Shown: in pieces, positions 26,506-35,436 of the stretch
Position numbering within the stretch: position 1 is the stretch's first letter
Layout of the letters: each line of letters begins with the position of its first letter
Source of the DNA: G963556115 sp963667375
GTDB lineage: Bacteria > Planctomycetota > SZUA-567
Length of the DNA stretch: 64,000 nt
Reading direction: 5' to 3'
NCBI GenBank assembly: GCA_963667375.1
Contig: OY763323.1
Span: 1,116,001-1,180,000, forward strand
The notes under the pieces: generated by a model
Seen by the model: only the letters and a program-made list of their open reading frames with translations
Databases searched by the model: none
What the model was told of the DNA's origin: nothing
Position numbers and translations under genes: made by a program

Positions 26506-27630
26506 ATGACTAGGGATTACCCGGGGCATAAAATTATAGGCATATTGGTAGCGCTGGTTGCTGCGCTCTGCCTTGGCGGTTGTGTAAATGGGATGTCTGA
26601 AAGCGCCAGAAAAGCGGCACGGGCAGCTTACGGCGGGACTACCGATTCTTATGAAGAGTTTACCGGGGACCCGGTGGCGATTGCAACAACCAAGTCGGTT
26701 GCGTTTATCCCTTTTGATTATATTGGACGACTTGAAGGTTTTGATACTATGACCTTTACCACCCGTTTTGCTTCACAGATGTCGACTCGGGGTGAGGTGA
26801 AGGTTATCTTCCCGCGGGAAGCCATGAAACTGGTTGAGATTGAGAACCGCAAGGTGAACCAGCATAACCGGCTGCTTTCGGAGATGGCCATGATGGGCGA
26901 GAATATGGATAATATGCCGCGTCAGGACCGTACCAAAGCGCGTAAGCTCAATCCGGTAATAGATCTGGATGATGCGGTGAAGATCGGCAGAATGCTGCAT
27001 GTGGATGCGGTTGTTACCGGAACAGTGAGTGAATGGGATCCTTATATGCGTCCCAGGATGTGTGTAAGTGTAAAAGTTATTGCAACCGGTAATTCGGATA
27101 CTGCAGCGCAGGCACTGGCGCAGATGGCGCAGTGGGGTGTGCCGCGTCAGGGATCAACTGCCAGGGGTGTGGTCTGGTATATGCAGCAGAACTTTGATAC
27201 CCGTGATGCTGATATCGGACGTAATATCTGGTCATACGGTCTGCTCAAGCATACCGAGTACAGCGCATCTGATATTGACTCTTATCTGCGGTCTATTTCA
27301 CAATATTATGATTATGTGGGCTCAGTGCTGGCGAAAGCTATTTTAAATACCCGTGGTGATGCTATTGCTGAAGCTGAGAAGCGGGCGCTTGAAGAGGCGA
27401 AAAAGATTAAACTGGCTCAGGCCGGGGTGCGCAACAAGCTTCGGGCACTGACCGATCCATACTATGAGGTTCCGGATGCACAGGCGGTTATGAATCAGAC
27501 ACTGGCGGATACCAGGGATATGGGCTGGAGGCCGGATGTCTATAATTTACAGCATCAGGATAAAAAACGCTTGATTAATACCTATGTAGATCCTAAACTT
27601 GTAGATGAGCAGGTTGCTGAAATACAATAA
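26506..27630 (+). CDS. CsgG/GNA1162-like lipoprotein of unknown function
   Basis: About 374 aa. Lipobox CLGGC (Cys about 26) after a hydrophobic run (IIGILVALVAALCLGG). The body has a strand-rich domain, SVAFIPFDYIGRLEGFDTMT, then LHVDAVVTGTVSEWDPYMRP, a pattern seen in CsgG-, TolB-N- and GNA1162-like lipoproteins, followed by a charged helical C-terminus. The family call is tentative. Starts at ATG 26500 and ATG 26506 share GAGG at 26492; a TTG at 26491 is unlikely. It follows the TolB-like lipoprotein by about 110 bp and may act with it at the outer membrane. Confidence 0.6.
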   Translation: MTRDYPGHKIIGILVALVAALCLGGCVNGMSESARKAARAAYGGTTDSYEEFTGDPVAIATTKSVAFIPFDYIGRLEGFDTMTFTTRFASQMSTRGEVKVIFPREAMKLVEIENRKVNQHNRLLSEMAMMGENMDNMPRQDRTKARKLNPVIDLDDAVKIGRMLHVDAVVTGTVSEWDPYMRPRMCVSVKVIATGNSDTAAQALAQMAQWGVPRQGSTARGVVWYMQQNFDTRDADIGRNIWSYGLLKHTEYSASDIDSYLRSISQYYDYVGSVLAKAILNTRGDAIAEAEKRALEEAKKIKLAQAGVRNKLRALTDPYYEVPDAQAVMNQTLADTRDMGWRPDVYNLQHQDKKRLINTYVDPKLVDEQVAEIQ

Positions 27631-27665
27631 TTTATGATCTGAAAAAATAGGCTGTTGTAAACGTG

Positions 27666-28850
27666 ATGATTTCAAGAAAAAATTATATTCTTTATACCGC
27701 TCTGCTTGTCTGGGCGGTATTTTCTATTTGTATGGCGGTATATAATTATGGTAATTTTGACCGTAGTGTTTATCCGTTGTATTATAATGTTGGTAAGGCC
27801 TGGAACGGCGGGAATGACATCTTCAGCGGTGACTGTGTGAATTACTCCTATTGGCCGGGATTTGCTCTTATTTTCGCGGTTCTGGTAAAATTTCCTTATA
27901 ATATCGGGTCTGTAGTCTGGACGGTGCTCAATCTCGGCGGTATTTTCTGCGGTATGTATATGCTGGGACGGAGTATTTTTGCTGCGTCAGCGAATCGCAG
28001 GGGGCTTTTTCTGCTGCTGGGTCTGCCGTTAATTTTCGAGGGGATCTTTAATCAGCAGAGTAATGCGCTGGTTGCCGGGATCTCACTGCTTGGGATGTCT
28101 CTGATTTATCGCGAAAAATTTATGCTGGGGTCGTTGTTAGTCTTATTCTCCGGTATTAGTAAGATCGCACCGCTCAGCTTTGCTCTGCTCTTTCTGGTCA
28201 TGTATCCGCGGCAGTTATGGTGGCGTTACCTGCTGGCACTGTTTCTTCTGTTCTTGGTTCCTGCGATTATTGCGGGCCCGGAGTATTTTCTGGGGCTGCA
28301 CCGGAGTTGGATCACTTTTCTCAGCGGACAGAGTTTTGAGCGCTGGGAGTATCGGGATTTCTTTTTATTGTATGAGTTGGTAGCTAAAGGCAGAATTTCA
28401 ACTAATACGCTGGCTGATTTCCCATTATGGTATCATGCTGTACAACTCTTTGGTGCGGGTATTTTATGTCTTGTCTGTATCTGGCTGCGCTACTGGCGCC
28501 GCTGCGGCAGAGAGTGTATTCTAGGTGCGGTAGCGATGGCCGGTTCGGTCTGGTGGCTGCTTCTGGGACCGTCTACAGAGATCGCAACCTGTGTGGCGGG
28601 AGTCGCAATTGCAGGTCTTGGGGTAATACTGGCCTGGAATTCACGTTGCGGAAGGTGGCTGCAGTTAATCGCCTATATCTGTGTGGTGTTGGGCTCCAGC
28701 GGTGATTATGAATGGAATATGAAGCAGTTGACGACTTCTGACTGGATATATGGCATGCTGCCATTCGGGGCATTTTTAATGTATCTCTGGTATTGTCTGT
28801 TTATGCCTAAGGCATTGGCATTGACAATAGAGACGAAAGCAGTAAGATAA
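27666..28850 (+). CDS. Polytopic membrane protein, GT87 (DUF2029)-like glycosyltransferase
   Basis: About 394 aa with around nine or ten hydrophobic helices. The early periplasmic motif VGKAWNGGNDIFSGD followed by NYSYWPGFALIFAVLV matches the GT87/DUF2029 style, whose members use polyprenyl-phosphate sugars, typically mannose, outside the inner membrane. An acidic Asp in the first loop would be the expected catalytic residue. The ATG at 27666 directly follows a GTG at 27663; no strong Shine-Dalgarno. It begins 35 bp after the CsgG-like lipoprotein gene, so co-transcription is likely. Confidence 0.7.
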   Translation: MISRKNYILYTALLVWAVFSICMAVYNYGNFDRSVYPLYYNVGKAWNGGNDIFSGDCVNYSYWPGFALIFAVLVKFPYNIGSVVWTVLNLGGIFCGMYMLGRSIFAASANRRGLFLLLGLPLIFEGIFNQQSNALVAGISLLGMSLIYREKFMLGSLLVLFSGISKIAPLSFALLFLVMYPRQLWWRYLLALFLLFLVPAIIAGPEYFLGLHRSWITFLSGQSFERWEYRDFFLLYELVAKGRISTNTLADFPLWYHAVQLFGAGILCLVCIWLRYWRRCGRECILGAVAMAGSVWWLLLGPSTEIATCVAGVAIAGLGVILAWNSRCGRWLQLIAYICVVLGSSGDYEWNMKQLTTSDWIYGMLPFGAFLMYLWYCLFMPKALALTIETKAVR

Positions 28851-28900
28851 TATTATAATGTTTACTGAAATTTTATAACTGCTTGTTTAAGTGAGAGATA

Positions 28901-29158
28901 ATGGATGAAATAGAGAAAATCAAGGAAGAGCTGTATAATTCAATTTATGAGAATGAAATGGCACTTTTTGAGGACCGACTGCGCAATGATCCGGATTTTG
29001 GTATTGATGAACTCAGAAGCTATCTGGAATATCAGTATAATTTTCAGGATGAAGGCTGGTGTAATCGCGGTGATGTACAGCATATAGAGGGGCAGGCTAA
29101 GGTGGCGGCGCTGGAGGTGCTGCTGCATCATCTTGAGAAGGAAGAGAATAGTAAATAA
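28901..29158 (+). CDS. Small acidic helical protein of unknown function
   Basis: 85 aa, highly charged, predicted helical: MDEIEKIKEELYNSIYENEM, then FGIDELRSYLEYQYNFQDEG and a C-terminal helix LEVLLHHLEKEENSK. No signal peptide, membrane helix or known motif. GTGAGAG precedes the ATG and codon use resembles the neighbours, so it is probably real. It lies between the GT87-like gene and trpB2 with gaps of 50 and 68 bp. Confidence 0.6.
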   Translation: MDEIEKIKEELYNSIYENEMALFEDRLRNDPDFGIDELRSYLEYQYNFQDEGWCNRGDVQHIEGQAKVAALEVLLHHLEKEENSK

Positions 29159-29226
29159 TCTAGTTGGGATATAGTTTTTAGATGTTGGTTTGATATTTGT
29201 TTCGAAATTTACTTGAGGAGTGAGGG

Positions 29227-30582
29227 ATGAGTAAGAAAATTTTTCTGCCGGAGAGTGAGATGATTACTCAATGGTACAATGTAGCAGGAGACATACCCGG
29301 CGGTCTGCAGCCGCCACTTGATCCACAGACTGGAAAACCATGCTCGCCGGAGATGCTGGCACCGATTTTCCCTGATCCGATTCTGGAGCAGGAGATGTCA
29401 ACCCAGACCTGGATTGATATTCCTGACGAGGTAAATGAAATTTTACGCATCTGGCGTCCATCTCCACTCGTACGTGCAGATCGTCTTGAACAGGCAATTG
29501 GTACAACCGCTAGAATTTATTTTAAAAATGAGAGCGTTTCACCTGCCGGCAGTCATAAACCAAATTCTGCAGTACCACAGGTATATTATAATAAAATCTC
29601 AGGAACAAAGCGCATTACTACAGAAACTGGAGCCGGTCAGTGGGGAAGTTCACTTTCTATGGCGTGTTCTTTCTTCGGTCTGGAGTGTCTGGTATATATG
29701 GTTCGCTGTTCTTATGACCAGAAGCCGTTCCGCCGGAGTATGATGCAGGCCTGGAAGGGAAAGGTAATTCCTAGCCCTTCTGATACGACTGAGAGCGGTA
29801 GAGCTGTACTGGCGGAATTTCCTGATACTCCGGGATCATTAGGTATCGCTATCTCTGAAGCGGTTGAAGTGGCTGTGAAAGATCCTGATGCCAAGTATGC
29901 GCTCGGGTCTGTGCTCAATCATGTGCTGCTGCATCAAACCGTTATCGGACAGGAGACCAAGAAGCAGCTTGAGCTTGGTGGTGAGGGTCTGCCTGATGTT
30001 CTTGTCGGGTGTTGTGGCGGCGGTTCAAACTTCGGCGGCTTTGCCGTACCTTTCCTGCGTGATAAGCTTGACGGTAAAAAGGATATCCGGATGGTCGGTG
30101 TTGAACCTACAGCCTGTCCTACTCTTACCCGTGGACATTATGCCTATGATTATGGTGATCTTGCCGGGCTTACTCCGCTACTTAAAATGCATACGCTTGG
30201 CTCTAAGTTTGTTCCACCTGGAATTCATGCCGGTGGTCTGCGTTATCATGGTATGGCACCGATTGTTTCTGCGCTCTTGCGTGAGAACCTTATGGAGTCT
30301 ATGTCACTGCATCAGACAGAATGTTTTGAAGCCGCTACTATCTTTGCTCGTTCTGAAGGTATTATTCCTGCTCCTGAGAGTTCTCATGCTATCCGTGCTG
30401 CTATTATTGAAGCTAAGAAGCCTGAGAATGCAGGTAAAGTAATTGTGTTCAATCTTTCAGGACACGGTCACTTTGATATGAGCAGTTATGATAAGTATTA
30501 TTCCGGTGAGCTTAATGATTTTGAGCTGCCTGATTCTGAGCTTGAAGCGGCTGTAAAAGATCTGCCAAAAGTCGATAACTAG
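29227..30582 (+). CDS. TrpB2-type tryptophan synthase beta chain
   Basis: PLP enzyme that condenses indole (or possibly another nucleophile) with serine or phosphoserine. 451 aa. The long N-terminal extension (PGGLQPPLDPQTGKPCSPE) and WRPSPLVRADRLEQAIGTT are diagnostic of TrpB2 and absent from TrpB1. The PLP lysine is in GSHKPNSA (Lys 111) and the phosphate-binding loop is CCGGGSNFGG. No trpA or other trp gene is near, so this may be a stand-alone indole-salvage enzyme. AGGAG at 29216 precedes the ATG. A strong terminator follows. Confidence 0.9.
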   Translation: MSKKIFLPESEMITQWYNVAGDIPGGLQPPLDPQTGKPCSPEMLAPIFPDPILEQEMSTQTWIDIPDEVNEILRIWRPSPLVRADRLEQAIGTTARIYFKNESVSPAGSHKPNSAVPQVYYNKISGTKRITTETGAGQWGSSLSMACSFFGLECLVYMVRCSYDQKPFRRSMMQAWKGKVIPSPSDTTESGRAVLAEFPDTPGSLGIAISEAVEVAVKDPDAKYALGSVLNHVLLHQTVIGQETKKQLELGGEGLPDVLVGCCGGGSNFGGFAVPFLRDKLDGKKDIRMVGVEPTACPTLTRGHYAYDYGDLAGLTPLLKMHTLGSKFVPPGIHAGGLRYHGMAPIVSALLRENLMESMSLHQTECFEAATIFARSEGIIPAPESSHAIRAAIIEAKKPENAGKVIVFNLSGHGHFDMSSYDKYYSGELNDFELPDSELEAAVKDLPKVDN

Positions 30583-30605
30583 AGTTTTAAATGTTATTTA
30601 ATTAT

Positions 30606-30646
30606 AATACGGCGCGGACCTTCAGGTTCGCGCCGTATTTTTTTTG
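30606..30646 (+). terminator. Terminator of the TrpB2 gene
   Basis: 11-bp stem AATACGGCGCG (30606-30616) with CGCGCCGTATT (30629-30639), extended by GACC/GGTT pairs to a TTCA tetraloop, then a T-run through 30646. Very strong intrinsic terminator. Confidence 0.93.
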
Positions 30647-30705
30647 TAATAATGTCTGCTCTAGGTGAGCGGGCTGATTGGCTTAGTCATATTGCAAAAA
30701 TATAA

Positions 30706-30743
30706 AGACAGACAGGGTATCATTAAAGATGCCCTGTCTGTCT
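30706..30743 (-). terminator. Terminator of the sugar ABC operon
   Basis: 12-bp stem AGACAGACAGGG (30706-30717) with CCCTGTCTGTCT (30732-30743); on the minus strand a T-rich tract follows. It lies 27 bp past the stop of the substrate-binding protein gene. Confidence 0.85.
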
Positions 30744-30770
30744 GATAGCGGGAGTATGTGGAGATAACAA

Positions 30771-31775
30771 TTAGTAGATTGATTCTTCGAAATAATAATC
30801 CTTGGCGTTATCCTTGGTGATAAGCTCGGCGGCAAGAATAACCTTTGAAGGGATCTTGTTCTGATAGAAACCATTAAGGCGTTCATTACGCAGACCGTAT
30901 ACACAGAGGCTTACGGCAGTTGCAGCCATTGATGGTGGATAGGTAACAGTTGCTTTTACCAGTTTGTCATTGTCCATTATCTTCTTGATTACAAGTTTTG
31001 AACCGGCACCGCCCATGATAATCTTAATATCATCACGTCCTGATTCTTCGTAAGCCTGAAGAACACCAACAAGAACATCATCATCCTGACAGAATACGGC
31101 ATCAATATTATCATATTTCTGGAGGTAGTTTTCCATAAGTTCCAGGCCTTTCTGAGTTGACCAGTATGCAGGCTGGAAGTCGAGGATTTCGATACCAGGG
31201 TATTTTGCCATTACATCTTTGAAGGCGTCATTTCGTTCTTTATCAATAACGCAGGGGATGCCGCCCATAGCTACAATCTTGCCTTTGCCGCCGAGAGCTT
31301 TTGCCATCCATTCAGCACTTACTTTACCTAGACCTGGATTATTACCGGCGATATAGACATCGGCAATGTCCTTGGTAAGCGCCCGGTCGATTACTACTGT
31401 GTAGATACCGGCTTTTTTTGCTTCTTCGACAACTGGGGTAAGAGGAGCGGAATCATGCGGAAGAATAACCAGTCCGTCGATATCCTTGATCATCATGTCT
31501 TCTACAGTACTTACCTGTGAAGCGGGATCGGCAGAGGTGGTGAGATAGAATTCGATATCTTTATCAACTGCTTTCCATTCATCAATTGCTTTTTTTACCC
31601 ACCAGACAATTCCACCTGTCCAGCCGTGGTCGGCGGTAGGAACGGAAATTCCAATTTTGATCTTACCTTTACGTACATGGCTTTCGGGAGTTGGAGTGGG
31701 ATTTGGAACTTCAAAAGCACCTGCCATACTGATTGAGAAAACTGCGAGTAATAGTGTTAGAAGCAACTTCTTCAT
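30771..31775 (-). CDS. Ribose-type sugar ABC transporter substrate-binding protein
   Basis: 334 aa. Sec signal peptide (LLLTLLLAVFSISMAGA). Periplasmic-binding type 1 fold of the RbsB family: KIKIGISVPTADHGWTGGI, QVSTVEDMMIKDIDGLVILP, then YTVVIDRALTKDIADVYIAG and the helix-hinge AVFCQDDDVLVGVLQAYEES. Ligand is probably a sugar or polyol; specificity is not readable. Encoded last in the operon, after permease, ATPase and two catabolic genes. A 119-bp spacer with stem-loops separates it from the permease. The AAGGAG before its ATG is strong, consistent with high expression of the binding protein. Confidence 0.92.
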   Translation of the reverse strand: MKKLLLTLLLAVFSISMAGAFEVPNPTPTPESHVRKGKIKIGISVPTADHGWTGGIVWWVKKAIDEWKAVDKDIEFYLTTSADPASQVSTVEDMMIKDIDGLVILPHDSAPLTPVVEEAKKAGIYTVVIDRALTKDIADVYIAGNNPGLGKVSAEWMAKALGGKGKIVAMGGIPCVIDKERNDAFKDVMAKYPGIEILDFQPAYWSTQKGLELMENYLQKYDNIDAVFCQDDDVLVGVLQAYEESGRDDIKIIMGGAGSKLVIKKIMDNDKLVKATVTYPPSMAATAVSLCVYGLRNERLNGFYQNKIPSKVILAAELITKDNAKDYYFEESIY

Positions 31776-31899
31776 GATCTTCTCCTTGGGTTAAAGACAT
31801 TTTGCCTGCTGCTTGCATCAGGCCATAACAAACAAACTTTATACACATAACATTACTGCTTGGAATTTGTAATTGCTGCGCACGAAATAAGCGCTTATT
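31776..31899 (-). promoter_or_regulatory. Leader between permease and binding-protein genes with stem-loops
   Basis: Contains a perfect 14-bp palindrome AATAAGCGCTTATT (31886-31899) overlapping the permease stop, and GCCTG/CAGGC arms near 31809-31828 on the minus strand. Such spacers often set higher stability or expression of the binding-protein segment. An internal promoter is possible. Confidence 0.4.
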
Positions 31900-32848
31900 C
31901 ATTTTCATTATTCTTATACTGCAGAAGTACTGCCAGAATAATGACACCACCCTTTACTGCTCCCTGTAGATATGGGGATACGCCTACCATATTCAGCATA
32001 TTATTGATAATACCGAGGATAATCGCTCCCATAACCGTGCCCCAGATGGTTCCTTTCCCTCCGGCCATTGAGGTGCCTCCGATAACTACTGCGGCTATGG
32101 CGTCAAGTTCGTAGGATAGCCCCGCATTTGAGGAGCTGATTGAATTCAGGCGGGAGGAGAGCATAATCGCGGTTATACCGACGGTAAAGCCGGTGATACA
32201 GTAAGTAATGAATTTTATAGTGTTGACTTTGATCGCTGCGTAATGGGCAACCTGCTGATTTGATCCGACAGCACAGACATAACGTCCAAATTTGGTATTA
32301 TTAAGAATAATACTGAGAATTGCCGCGAGTAGAATGAAAATTATTACCGGATAGGGAACCGGACCGAGACGTCCAGAGCCGATTACCTTGAAATTCTCAC
32401 TTATTGAACGGTATTCTCCGGCATCAACAATATAGAGCACAATCGATCGGAAAATTGTCATGGTACCAAGAGTAGCGATAAAGGGGGCGATACGGGCTTT
32501 GGTTATTATAATGCCGTTAATTGCTCCTCCGGCTATTCCAAGAATCAGAGCTGCCGCAACTGTCAGTACCAGTGCACCCCAGCCGCCGCCGGCAGCATTG
32601 AAGGTAAGTACCGCCAGACCTCCCACCAGTGCGGTGAGTGAACCCACCGAGAGATCAATACCATTACAGATTATAACAAAGGTCATACCCAGAGCAATAG
32701 TCCCGGTATATGACACCTGTCTGAGGATGTTCAGCAGGTTTTTGGGTTTTATGAAATATTTGCTCATCATTGCTGAAATTATGAACAGTATAATCAGAGC
32801 AAAAAATGTCATATATTTTGAGAAGTCAAATTTTCTTTCTTTTTCCAT
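31895..32848 (-). CDS. Ribose-type sugar ABC transporter permease
   Basis: 317 aa with eight to ten membrane helices and no soluble domain, as in RbsC. Hallmarks: QVSYTGTIALGMTFVIICNG, IDLSVGSLTALVGGLAVL, IAPFIATLGTMTIFRSI, and the ATPase-contact region ELDAIAAVVIGGTSMAGGKG. It begins 4 nt after the ATPase stop, with AAGGG overlapping the ATPase end, so translation is coupled. It ends at a palindrome that precedes the binding-protein gene. Confidence 0.93.
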   Translation of the reverse strand: MEKERKFDFSKYMTFFALIILFIISAMMSKYFIKPKNLLNILRQVSYTGTIALGMTFVIICNGIDLSVGSLTALVGGLAVLTFNAAGGGWGALVLTVAAALILGIAGGAINGIIITKARIAPFIATLGTMTIFRSIVLYIVDAGEYRSISENFKVIGSGRLGPVPYPVIIFILLAAILSIILNNTKFGRYVCAVGSNQQVAHYAAIKVNTIKFITYCITGFTVGITAIMLSSRLNSISSSNAGLSYELDAIAAVVIGGTSMAGGKGTIWGTVMGAIILGIINNMLNMVGVSPYLQGAVKGGVIILAVLLQYKNNENE

Positions 32849-32852
32849 GGTT

Positions 32853-34349
32853 TCATGATCCCTTTTTAAGGCCTGTAGCGTATAACATTATTTCTTCCTC
32901 GCTGCAGTCTTTTTGTGTCAGTTTTCCTTGAATTCTGCCTTCACGCATTACAAATATGCGGTGACAAAGACCCAGTATCTCTTCGAGTTCAGACGAAATC
33001 ACAATACAGGGCAGGCCGTCGCGGGCGAGATTATTGATGAATTTATATATTTCCATCTTTGCATTGACATCAATTCCCCGAGTAGGTTCATCAAGAATCA
33101 GAATTTTCGGCTCTGTATCCATCCATTTGCCGAGATATACCTTCTGCTGATTGCCGCCGCTGAGAAAGCGCAGCTGAGTTCTGAGCGATGCTGCCTTTAT
33201 CTGGAACAGATCCTGATAGAACCGGGCGCGCTGCTCTTCGGCGTTTTTATTTATTAAGAGCCTTTTGCTGTATTTTTTCAGCGAGATCAGTGTTGTATTC
33301 TGTGGAAGATCAAAGTTCATAATGATACCTTTACCCTGCCTGTCTTCAGACAGATATGCGATGCCGGAATCCACAGCTGTACGCGGACTGCCTGCGGGTA
33401 TCTCCTGATTATCAAGGATTACCAGTCCACTGTTTCTTGTTCGCAGCCCCATTATTGTTTCAGCCAGTTCGGTTCTGCCGGCTCCCATCAACCCGGCTAT
33501 GCCTACAATCTCTCCACGCTTCACTTCGAAATTTATATCGGAGAGTATTCCGGGAAGGTTCAGTCCTTCAACTTTGAAGATGCATTCATCTTGAGGCGGA
33601 TTCATTTTCGGGAAGATCTGATTCAGATCTCTGCCGACCATCATCCGTACCATATCATGCTCACTCTGTTCTTTTACCGGTCCGAAATGAATCTGTTCAC
33701 CGTCTCTGAGGACAAGAATCTTATTGCAGATTTCCTTTACTTCAGCAAGTTTGTGTGAGATGAAGATCATACACACCCCGTTATCCCGCAATTCACGCAT
33801 AAGTTTGAACAGAAGCTCCAGTTCTTCTCCTGCAAGTACGGTGGTAGGTTCGTCCAGAATGAGTAATCTGGAGTTATGTACGAGAGCTTTGGCTATTTCA
33901 ATCATCTGCTTTTGAGCAACACTCAGATCACGTATGGGAGTGTCCGGGTTGAGTTCGGTATGGAGGGTTTTAAGTATTTCGCTGGAACGCTGGCGCATGT
34001 ATTTTTTATTGAGTATTACTCCATGGCTTTCTTCATTGCCTAAAAAAATATTTTCGAAAACTGTCAGCGTATCAATAAGATTAAATTCCTGTGGTATCAT
34101 TGCGATGCCATGTTTTTTGGCGCTAAGTGGGCTGCTGAGTTTTATTGACTGACCGTCCAGCAGAATTTCTCCGCTGGTCGGCTGATAAATTCCATTCAGG
34201 ATTTTCATCAGTGTAGATTTACCTGCACCGTTCTCCCCGATTAAACCAAGGATATCTCCGGTTTCCAGAGTGACATTGATATTATCAAGTACCCGTACTC
34301 CGGAAAATTCCTTGGTTATTGATCTGACCTCAAGTAGAGGTTCTGTCAT
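32853..34349 (-). CDS. Ribose-type sugar ABC transporter ATPase (dual nucleotide-binding domains)
   Basis: 498 aa, two ABC domains as in RbsA/MglA. Domain 1: Walker A GENGAGKST, signature LSVAQKQMIEIAK, Walker B LLILDEPTTV. Domain 2: degenerate Walker A GLMGAGRTE, as is normal in this family, signature LSGGNQQKVYLGK, Walker B ILILDEPTRGID. GGAGAGAG precedes the ATG. With the adjacent permease and binding protein it forms a complete importer energised by domain 1. Lies 54 bp downstream of the epimerase-like gene. Confidence 0.95.
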   Translation of the reverse strand: MTEPLLEVRSITKEFSGVRVLDNINVTLETGDILGLIGENGAGKSTLMKILNGIYQPTSGEILLDGQSIKLSSPLSAKKHGIAMIPQEFNLIDTLTVFENIFLGNEESHGVILNKKYMRQRSSEILKTLHTELNPDTPIRDLSVAQKQMIEIAKALVHNSRLLILDEPTTVLAGEELELLFKLMRELRDNGVCMIFISHKLAEVKEICNKILVLRDGEQIHFGPVKEQSEHDMVRMMVGRDLNQIFPKMNPPQDECIFKVEGLNLPGILSDINFEVKRGEIVGIAGLMGAGRTELAETIMGLRTRNSGLVILDNQEIPAGSPRTAVDSGIAYLSEDRQGKGIIMNFDLPQNTTLISLKKYSKRLLINKNAEEQRARFYQDLFQIKAASLRTQLRFLSGGNQQKVYLGKWMDTEPKILILDEPTRGIDVNAKMEIYKFINNLARDGLPCIVISSELEEILGLCHRIFVMREGRIQGKLTQKDCSEEEIMLYATGLKKGS

Positions 34350-34403
34350 TACTCTCTCCTTACGTTCTGTTAAACTGAGTATTTTAGTGGAATTCAGACC
34401 GTA

Positions 34404-35393
34404 TCAGTTCTCCATGGCACCATCAAAATCTACAGTAGAAGGAGCAAAGTTATATTTACGTACAACACCGAGTGATTCGGTGGCACCGAAGATTCGATCC
34501 ATACCGTTATCTTCCCATTCTACAGATAATGGACCGGTGTAATTTGCGGCGTTCAGTTCACGTATAATAGCGTCAAAATCGATATCACCGTGTCCAAGGG
34601 ATCGGAAGTTCCAGCCGCGTCTGCCGTCGCCAAATGCCAGATGTGATCCGAGAATGCCACTGCGTCCATCCAGAGTAACAGCCGCATCCTTCATATGAAC
34701 GTGATAGATTTTTTCAGCAAAATCACGGATAAATAAGTGCGGAGTGACTCCCTGCCATATCAGGTGACTCGGGTCAAAATTCAGGCCGAGTGTCTTCCGG
34801 TATTCAAATACTTCAAATAGTTTTTTGGTAGTATAATAATCATAGGCGATCTCGGAAGGATGCACCTCCAGCGCAAAGAGAATCCCCAGGCGATCGAATT
34901 CATCGAAGATTGGTGTCCAGAGACGTTTGATCTCATTGTAGCCTTCTTCCACCATTTCCTCAGTAGTCTGCGGGAATGAATAAATATATTTCCAGATGGT
35001 TGAACCCATGAAGCCGGTAACTACTTTACAGCCCATAGCTGCGGCGGCATTGGCGGTAGCCAGCATTTCGTCTATGCCCCAAGCGCGTATTTCATCAGGC
35101 TTCCCCTGATATTTTCCTGGGGCGAATCCATCCAATCTTGGGTCATTGTAATCACCGACACACTGTCCTGCGAGGTGTGCTCCGAGGGCTTGGCACTGCA
35201 GGTTGTGTTTGGCCAGCAATTCTTTTTTTTCTGCAATATAGGCTGAATCTTCAGCGCCTTTGCGGACATCCATATGATCACCCCAGCAGGCAATCTCCAG
35301 TCCGTCGTATCCGATGTCCTGCATTAACCTGCATACTTCACTAAAGCTCAGGTCTGCCCACTGTCCGGTAAAAATTGTTACAGGTCTTGCCAT
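34404..35393 (-). CDS. Sugar phosphate isomerase/epimerase family (xylose-isomerase-like TIM barrel)
   Basis: 329 aa from the ATG at 35393, which has a near-perfect AGGAGG upstream. TIM-barrel pieces: FSEVCRLMQDIGYDGLEIAC, LLAKHNLQCQALGAHLAGQC, FALEVHPSEIAYDY (metal Glu), LGLNFDPSHLIWQG (metal Asp/His), YHVHMKDAAV (metal His) and PLSVEWEDNGMD. Such enzymes isomerise keto-sugars or inositol-derived keto compounds. It is second in an operon headed by a Gfo/Idh/MocA dehydrogenase and followed by the importer, so it probably processes the imported sugar or polyol. Confidence 0.9.
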   Translation of the reverse strand: MARPVTIFTGQWADLSFSEVCRLMQDIGYDGLEIACWGDHMDVRKGAEDSAYIAEKKELLAKHNLQCQALGAHLAGQCVGDYNDPRLDGFAPGKYQGKPDEIRAWGIDEMLATANAAAAMGCKVVTGFMGSTIWKYIYSFPQTTEEMVEEGYNEIKRLWTPIFDEFDRLGILFALEVHPSEIAYDYYTTKKLFEVFEYRKTLGLNFDPSHLIWQGVTPHLFIRDFAEKIYHVHMKDAAVTLDGRSGILGSHLAFGDGRRGWNFRSLGHGDIDFDAIIRELNAANYTGPLSVEWEDNGMDRIFGATESLGVVRKYNFAPSTVDFDGAMEN

Positions 35394-35436
35394 TATTGCC
35401 TCCTTCTGCGATATTATCAAGTAATAACCGGTGGGA

